Assembly (NCBI GenBank): GCA_964449465.1
Contig: CAYVBK010000018.1
Span: 1-64,000, forward strand
Direction of reading: 5' to 3'
DNA length: 64,000 nt
Origin: CAYRXM01 sp964449465
GTDB taxonomy: Bacteria > Chloroflexota > Anaerolineae > JAFGEY01
A program made the translations under genes and the position numbers. The number at the start of each line of letters is the position of its first letter. Positions within the stretch are counted from its first letter, which is position 1. This document shows positions 60,201-64,000 of the stretch, one piece after another. The notes below the pieces were generated by a model, which saw only the letters and a list, made by a program, of their open reading frames with translations, was not told the origin of the DNA and ran no database searches.

Positions 60201-63200
60201 CTGGCGCGCTCTCCATGCCCACGCCGCTGATGGCCGTGACGCGATATTGGATAAAATCGCCGTCATTGTACGCACCGCCGTCGGCATAGCTGTGAGTGCT
60301 CAACGCCGCGCCGACCGTCGTCCAAACGCCGTTGACGCTGCGCTCCAGGCGATAGGTCACGCCAGAGCCAGTATCTGGCACAGCCGCCCAGCGCACGGTA
60401 ACGGCGCCGGTGGCACTCCAGTCCACATCGGGCGCGTCTTCGGTGACGGGCGTCGGGCTGAGCGGGGCGATTGAATCAATGGTCATGCCGTCCGATTCAG
60501 TCCAACCGCTGTGCATGCTCACGCCGTTGGTGGCGCGGACGCGATAGCGCACCGTGGCGCCATCTGCATTGGTCGAAAAATCGGCATATTGCGTGGCAGC
60601 AATGCCCATAGCCACCTGTACCCAACCGCTGCTGTTGATGTTGCGCTCCAGCGTATAGGTGACGCCGGACAGGTCGGTGACGCCATCCCAATAAACGATC
60701 ACGTTGCCGTCGGCGTCCCAGTCCACATCGGGCGATCCTTCGGTGACAGCCGCCGGCGCCAAAGGCGGGGTCGTGTCTATGTTCAGCCGATAGTGGCCGG
60801 CTGGACCCCAGTTGTTGGCATTGTCTTGGGCGCGCACATGGAAATACCACGTGCCATCGGCCAGGCCGGTGTACGATTGGGTGTTGAGGGCCGTATCTAG
60901 CGTGGTATCGGGTGTGGTGCCAGGAATCTGATCCAGAACGATGCTGTAACCCTGAATGCCCGCGCCCGAAGACGGCGTGGTCCAGTCCAGAATGGGCGCG
61001 GCATGGTTGTACCAAACCGTTTGCACCGGATGGCTGGTTGAAGAAACCACCGGCGACTGCGGCCCCGAGGCGGCATAGGTGAACGAACTGTAACCCAATG
61101 CAAGCTGGACATTGCCGGCATGATCGATGGCGCGAGATTGCACATCATAGGTGTGGCCGTTGACCGGTGCAAAGCTGTATTGCCAGTTGGTGTCGCCGAT
61201 AGCACGCAACCAGACCGGGCTGCTCACCCAGGTTGAGCCATCCCAGTATTGACCGCTGCCGGCATCGCGCAGGGTGATATCCACCCAAGCCACGCCGCTC
61301 GGCGCATCGCTGGCCGTGCCATAGATGAAACCCGGCCAGCTAAAGGCGTTGTAAAAGCCGCCGGTGGTCACGGCACTGTTGGGCCGCCCCAGATCGAACG
61401 TCAACCCATCGGACGGGAGAGATGGCTCGCTCTGTACACCGGCACCGTTCACAGCAATCACCCGATAGTTGACCGTGTCATTGTGCGAGTAGGGCAGCGG
61501 GTCTTCCCAAAAAGTGCTGGTGGTCGTGGTAGCCTGCTCCCAGGCGCCGCCATTGCGACTGCGCTGCACGATATAGAGAACGGTATCGCCAGAGGCTGTA
61601 GACGCGACGGCATTCCAAAACACGTAAAAATCGTTGTCTTGGTCCCAATCATCGTCCACTCCTACCGCATCGCCCTCGCCCACGCTGGCGGGGATGGCCG
61701 GCGTATCCAGGTCAACGCGCACGCCGTCCGATTGGGCGGCGGTGCCGGCTGTACCGACACCATTGACCGCTGTCACGCGGTAGCGGATGAATGTTTCGTC
61801 GGCATAGGGGCCGTCGCTGTCGGCCAGGCTGAGGCTGGCCGTTGTGCCGATCAACACCCAACCGCCGGCGTCAACCTGCCGTTCGACGCGGTAGGTGATG
61901 CCCGAACCGGTGTTGGTCACCGCACTCCAGTAGACGGTCAGCGCGCCGCCGGCATCGGCAATAAAGTCAATGTCGGGGCTGTTTTCGGTGACGCTGACCG
62001 GCGCACCCGGCACTGAGCTGTCTACGCGCACACCATCAGACTGCGTCCACGCGCCAATCAGCCCGACGCCGTTGGTGGCGCGCAGGCGAAACTCGATCAG
62101 ATCATCGTCATTATAGGTGTCGTTGACCTGCAAGTCGGTGACGGTGAGCGCAGCGGCGCCGGGCACCAGCGTCCAGCCGCCGCCGTTGACGCGCCGTTCC
62201 AGGCGATAGGTGATGCCCGAACCGGTGTCGGCTACTGCGCTCCAGTAAACGCGCACATTGCCGTCTACATCCCAGTCCACATCGGGGCTTTGTTCGGTAA
62301 CGATGGCAGAGGCCACCGGCGTCTGATTGTCAATGATCACGCCGCTGGACACGGCGGCGGGGCCGGTCGTGCCAACGCCGTTCACGGCCGTGACGCGGTA
62401 CTGGATCAGGTCACCGTCGCCGTATGCACCGCTGACGGGATAGCTGGTCACGGTCAGGCCGGCCGCCACCAGAGTATAACCGCCGCCGTTCACCTGCCGC
62501 TCCAGGCGATAGGTAATGCCCGAACCGGTGTTGACGACGGCATTCCAATAGACGGTGAACGAGCCATCGGCATCGTGGGTGATGTCGGGCGTGGGATCGC
62601 CCTCGGTGACCGGGCCGGGGCTGACCGGCACGTCGCTATCTACCGTCAGGCCGTCCGACTCGCTCCACGCGCTACTCAAGCCCACGCCGTTGACGGCACG
62701 CACGCGATAGCGCACGGTTGTCCCATCCGCCGCACCAATGTTATCGGCGTATTGGGCCGCGATCAGGCCGGAGGCCAGCGGCGCCAAGCCCGCGCCGTTC
62801 AGGTTGCGCTGAATTTCATAGGTGATGCCCGAACCGGTATTGGCTACCGGGCTCCAGTAAATGGTGAACACGCCATCGGCATCCCAGTCCACATCGGGGT
62901 TTTCCTCGCTCACCAAGACGGGTGCGGCTGGGGTAGCCGTGTCAATGTTGAGACGATAGTGTCCGGCCGGCCCCCAGTTGCCGGCGTCGTCGAGAGCGCG
63001 CACGTGGAAATACCACACCCCATCGCCCACATCCACATAGCTGACCGTGTTGGCTGTCGTGTCGGCCACGGCATCGGGCGTGGTGCCGGGATTTTGATCG
63101 AGCAGATAAGAATAGCCCACCACAGGGGCCACGCTAGAGGGGGTCGTCCAGTTCAAGAGCGGGTCATTGTGATTGTACCAGGTGGTCTGCACCGGGTGGC

Positions 63201-64000
63201 TGGCCGAAGAAACGGTGGGTGACTGCGGCCCGGCACTGGCATAGGTGAACGAGCCGATGCCCAGACTGGTTTCGACATTGCCGGCGTGGTCGGCAGCGCG
63301 GGAGCGAATGTCATACGTATGACCGTCGGTCAGGCTGGCCGAGGGCAATGCATACTGCCAGTTGAGCGCGCCGACCGCGCGCAACCAGATCATGTCGCTG
63401 CCCCAAGCACTGCCGTTCCAATACAGGCCGTTGGCCGTGTCGCGCAAGGTCAGGTCTACAAAAGCCACGTCCGAAATGGCATCGGCGGCGGTGCCGCGCA
63501 CCATGCCGGGCCAGTTAAAGGCATTGTAATAGCCGCCGGTGGTCACAGCCGAGTCGGGCTGAGCAAAGTCCAGGGTGATGCCATTGGAGGAGGACGACGC
63601 CATACTCTGACGCCCTGCGCCGTTCACGGCGATCAGGCGATACTGCACCGTATCGCCGTTGCTGAACGGCACCGGATCGTCCCACTGACAGGGTGTGGCG
63701 GCGCAGAGCAGACCGGCGATGGCCTGTTCCCATGTGCCTCCGTTGCGGCTGCGCTGTATGGTATAGCTCAGACCAGAGCCAGTGTCTGCCGGGGCTGTCC
63801 AAAAGACATAAAAGGCATTGTCTTGATCAAAATCATCGTCTACGCCCGGCACATCGCCCTCGCCGATAGAGGTGGGTGCAGCAGGCGTGTCGGTGTCAAT
63901 GCGCATACCGTCGGAAAGGCGCGGCGCACTTTCGGTCAGCACGCCATTCATAGCAGTAACGCGGTAGACAATAAAATCATTGTCGGCATATGCCCCGCTG
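54256..64000 (-). CDS. Giant FN3-like repeat surface protein, C-terminal part
   Basis: Open to the right edge, so its N-terminus is outside; over 3,240 residues are visible. At least 15 modules carry a start like TEENPDVDWDADG, a strand xVYWxAV, SGITYRLERxVNGG and IRYRVTAVNGVG, similar to fibronectin type III. About five of these are of a second kind (VGEGDxxGVDD-DQDN-FYVFW). Six modules begin DSAVTTxG and contain WPGxxxGTASD and LYWNGSAW. The Asp-rich D-x-D-x-D-G stretches look calcium-binding (inference). The C-terminus has a CARDB-like domain (LPDLVVESVTVIPAQPTAG) and a Pro/Arg tail, without a clear membrane anchor. A role in adhesion or cell surface structure is likely. Internal ATG at 63951 is not the true start. 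Confidence 0.88.
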   Translation of the reverse strand, partial: SGAYADNDFIVYRVTAMNGVLTESAPRLSDGMRIDTDTPAAPTSIGEGDVPGVDDDFDQDNAFYVFWTAPADTGSGLSYTIQRSRNGGTWEQAIAGLLCAATPCQWDDPVPFSNGDTVQYRLIAVNGAGRQSMASSSSNGITLDFAQPDSAVTTGGYYNAFNWPGMVRGTAADAISDVAFVDLTLRDTANGLYWNGSAWGSDMIWLRAVGALNWQYALPSASLTDGHTYDIRSRAADHAGNVETSLGIGSFTYASAGPQSPTVSSASHPVQTTWYNHNDPLLNWTTPSSVAPVVGYSYLLDQNPGTTPDAVADTTANTVSYVDVGDGVWYFHVRALDDAGNWGPAGHYRLNIDTATPAAPVLVSEENPDVDWDADGVFTIYWSPVANTGSGITYEIQRNLNGAGLAPLASGLIAAQYADNIGAADGTTVRYRVRAVNGVGLSSAWSESDGLTVDSDVPVSPGPVTEGDPTPDITHDADGSFTVYWNAVVNTGSGITYRLERQVNGGGYTLVAAGLTVTSYPVSGAYGDGDLIQYRVTAVNGVGTTGPAAVSSGVIIDNQTPVASAIVTEQSPDVDWDVDGNVRVYWSAVADTGSGITYRLERRVNGGGWTLVPGAAALTVTDLQVNDTYNDDDLIEFRLRATNGVGLIGAWTQSDGVRVDSSVPGAPVSVTENSPDIDFIADAGGALTVYWSAVTNTGSGITYRVERQVDAGGWVLIGTTASLSLADSDGPYADETFIRYRVTAVNGVGTAGTAAQSDGVRVDLDTPAIPASVGEGDAVGVDDDWDQDNDFYVFWNAVASTASGDTVLYIVQRSRNGGAWEQATTTTSTFWEDPLPYSHNDTVNYRVIAVNGAGVQSEPSLPSDGLTFDLGRPNSAVTTGGFYNAFSWPGFIYGTASDAPSGVAWVDITLRDAGSGQYWDGSTWVSSPVWLRAIGDTNWQYSFAPVNGHTYDVQSRAIDHAGNVQLALGYSSFTYAASGPQSPVVSSTSHPVQTVWYNHAAPILDWTTPSSGAGIQGYSIVLDQIPGTTPDTTLDTALNTQSYTGLADGTWYFHVRAQDNANNWGPAGHYRLNIDTTPPLAPAAVTEGSPDVDWDADGNVIVYWDGVTDLSGVTYTLERNINSSGWVQVAMGIAATQYADFSTNADGATVRYRVRATNGVSMHSGWTESDGMTIDSIAPLSPTPVTEDAPDVDWSATGAVTVRWAAVPDTGSGVTYRLERSVNGVWTTVGAALSTHSYADGGAYNDGDFIQYRVTAISGVGMESAPDLSDGMTIDNETPAISAQITEENPDIDWDVDGVFTVYWAAVADTGSGITYRLERNLNNTGWTVIAPALTATSYAQNIGNVDSTTAQYRVTAINGVGSVGAARTSDGVTVDSSTPGTPANVIENNPDLDYYPDASGAVIVYWNAVADTGSGITYRLERELNASGVWTLVAGGIVGLSYPDSGAYADDTLIRYRVFAVNGVGTAGAAGYSDGLRIDLNNPAVPANVGEGDTPGVDDAFDQDNAFYVFWDAVPNTATGDTILYTIERSRNGSPWEAAGSSLSCGGTPCRWDDPVPFSNGDTVQYHIIAVNGAGRVSLPSTTSSGITLDFAQPDSAVTTSGFFNAFNWPGWVQGTASDALSDVAWVDLQIQRQSDLLYWNGSAWAASATWLRANGTLNWQYALAQANLTDGEIYNLRSRATDHAGNVETTLGSGSFVFAGSGPGMPTISSGTHPVQTNWYNNNDPALGWTTPSSAVPVVGYSYVLDQIPATAPDAVADTAGNTAAWADLADGTWYFHVRAQDSAGNWGAAAHFRINIDTAAPSAPSVITEESPDVAWDADGSITVYWSAVTDLSGVAYRLEQCVNGGLSGPCTSGWMLVPGADALTTTSYPLSGFANGSQARFRVRTTDGVGLYSAWTESNGVSFDLTVPSAPAGVGEGDAAGVDDDWDQDNAFWVFWTASPATPSGITYSIERNRNNSGVWEPMVSGLTATQWEDPTSYSSGESVAYRITAHTGAGLSSAPSLPSDGLTLDFVRPDSAINTAGFYNTFTWPGAIQGTASDNLSDVAWVDITIRRQSDGLYWNGSAWGAGEIWLRATGAANWSYAFTPGDGQTYSLQSRATDRADNVETTFGVSTFNYASSGPDAPVVSSPTHPNPVLWYNNNAPVFNWTTPASGAGISGYSYVLDHAPDTEPDLFADTNGNSRSYSGLADGVWYFHVRALDNAGNWGPPGHLCINIDTTHPPAPAQLSEENPDVDWDADGIITLYWSAVNDTSPVTYALERSSDGGASWQPVAGSLTQTVYLDPVVHPDAAVLRYRVRATDAVGLVSAWTLSDGVIVDSETPAQPVGVGEGDVVGVDDAFDQDNTFYVFWDAVLDTGSGITYQIERSVNGGAWQVVQTGYAQTFWDDSQLYADTSLIRYRITAINGVGAVGATSDESSGIVIDLTVPDSAVTTGGAYGPVSWSGAIEGTASDATSGVALVHITLQRASNGQYWNGAAWTATPTWLPAVGGASWSYAFAPDSGESYTVQSRATDAADNIEISYGVGSFSYTTSEPDSAVTTAGLYVGASWPGQINGTAAAPMAAVSHVDMTIRRGDDLYWDGTDWVGEAVWLRAVGTGAWSYAFMPDDGETYVVHSRAADMVGNVEGVYGNSTFSYDAAAPDITAIEAASDSIYFYNSGLTADGGVVYYNSRPGEGAGQQITVEVAFDEPHPASLSGGVAFGGAPLPVTSAPWMVQYTAPAYAGTQTVVSFTVADTLGLTDVAYITFVQDNMPPTSRASIANEATNAAPIRVDWEAGDSGSGVRRVHLWVKYQPIGAWMDTGLEMTGVSGSFVYTPTAGSGTYYVATVAVDQVNNIEAAPSGFGDDQIDFDDVAPTSTLSAPDCTAVSPIPVTWSSAFDAKYTYLYVRYGAAGAWQPVAFSQDKSGVFNLTPTQGDGHYDLATVAIDAAGNQEAISDQGKARVIYDTTPPASVATSPAEWGEFDLTVQWSGDDTAIGSGIVFFDIQVKVGDGAWTDWLTQTTQVSATYTAIYVGEPTAIYHFRSRATDRVGHTEAWPDDPNGDATTLVHFPGSFPGKYRVFLPLVAAGSDGVRLPDLVVESVTVIPAQPTAGLSWDIQVTVKNIGAMDMTGGVWVDLYVDPLSARLPIKPNTPFFEVSSYGAVWWLPGLRAGESITLTKDDIPLDWLPFFPDPWQMPGDHVLYVQVDSVDERTANPPSWARVYESNETNNVFGPLTVHVLESGGASGQAQQPPAPTRIPRRQPPR

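Noticed and set aside
57130..60474. Long plus-strand frames opposite the giant repeat protein
   Set aside because: Their repetitive content is just the antisense of the FN3-like repeats.
54256..64000. CRISPR-like or tandem DNA repeats in the right end of the window
   Set aside because: The repetition is at protein level with module length near 100 codons, without short direct repeats and unique spacers.

Overview
The window is a GC-rich, gene-dense stretch of a bacterial chromosome. It most likely comes from Chloroflexota (Anaerolineae-like). This is inferred from the monoderm-style surface proteins (a Pro/Thr-rich protein with an LPITG tail, a giant FN3-like repeat protein, an S8 protease with large C-terminal repeats), a ydaO-type c-di-AMP riboswitch, Na+/K+-ATPase-like P-type ATPase and W-type aldehyde ferredoxin oxidoreductase genes, and short palindromic intergenic repeats. 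No rRNA, tRNA, CRISPR array, transposase or phage gene was seen.

Layout. (1) 1-10080, plus strand: end of a lamin-tail protein, then a carbohydrate module with three sugar-phosphate isomerase/epimerase TIM barrels, two Gfo/Idh/MocA oxidoreductases (one fused to an alpha/beta hydrolase and preceded by a c-di-AMP riboswitch plus terminator), a YkgJ-type cysteine-cluster protein, a GH39 glycosidase and a type I mannose-6-phosphate isomerase. (2) 10199-14409: P2C-like cation ATPase and two TrkA/RCK proteins (ion homeostasis). (3) 14434-19830: fucose-isomerase-like protein, PfkB kinase, class II aldolase and aldehyde ferredoxin oxidoreductase, a plausible isomerase-kinase-aldolase-oxidase pathway. 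It ends with an orphan Shine-Dalgarno next to an AT-rich hypothetical gene and a MITE-like element. (4) 20867-27590, minus strand: NACHT-like NTPase with HEAT repeats, LysM amidase, ABC-2 exporter pair, small membrane protein and tyrosine phosphatase, tightly packed. (5) 27766-35347, minus strand: two more ABC systems, including an asymmetric heterodimeric exporter, and a double-GNAT protein. (6) 35514-41132: mnmE, SDR, glycerophosphodiesterase, ABC-F protein and a small degenerate histidine kinase.

(7) 41110-43927 is the most unusual part. A CsoR/CstR-family repressor is divergent from a thioredoxin reductase - thioredoxin - thioredoxin-like - small redox protein - FmdB operon. The operon has a consensus sigma-70 promoter and a 19-bp CsoR-type operator. 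The thioredoxin-like gene and the next gene each contain one in-frame TGA at a redox-site position, and each TGA is followed at the expected distance by a stem-loop that fits bacterial SECIS rules. I read both as selenoproteins (U-x-x-C and C-x-x-x-U), so this would be a thiol/metal-responsive selenoprotein redox operon.

(8) 43928-49196: a gene-free 570-bp stretch with a perfect 33-bp palindrome and other hairpins, a GNAT, a cluster of DnaA-box-like sites, a PHP-domain metallohydrolase, a UraA-like permease with an attenuator-like leader terminator, and a TIM-barrel/LysM protein. (9) 49283-64000, minus strand: secreted subtilisin-like protease, LPITG-type surface protein, and the C-terminal 3,200+ residues of a giant repeat protein that runs off the window.
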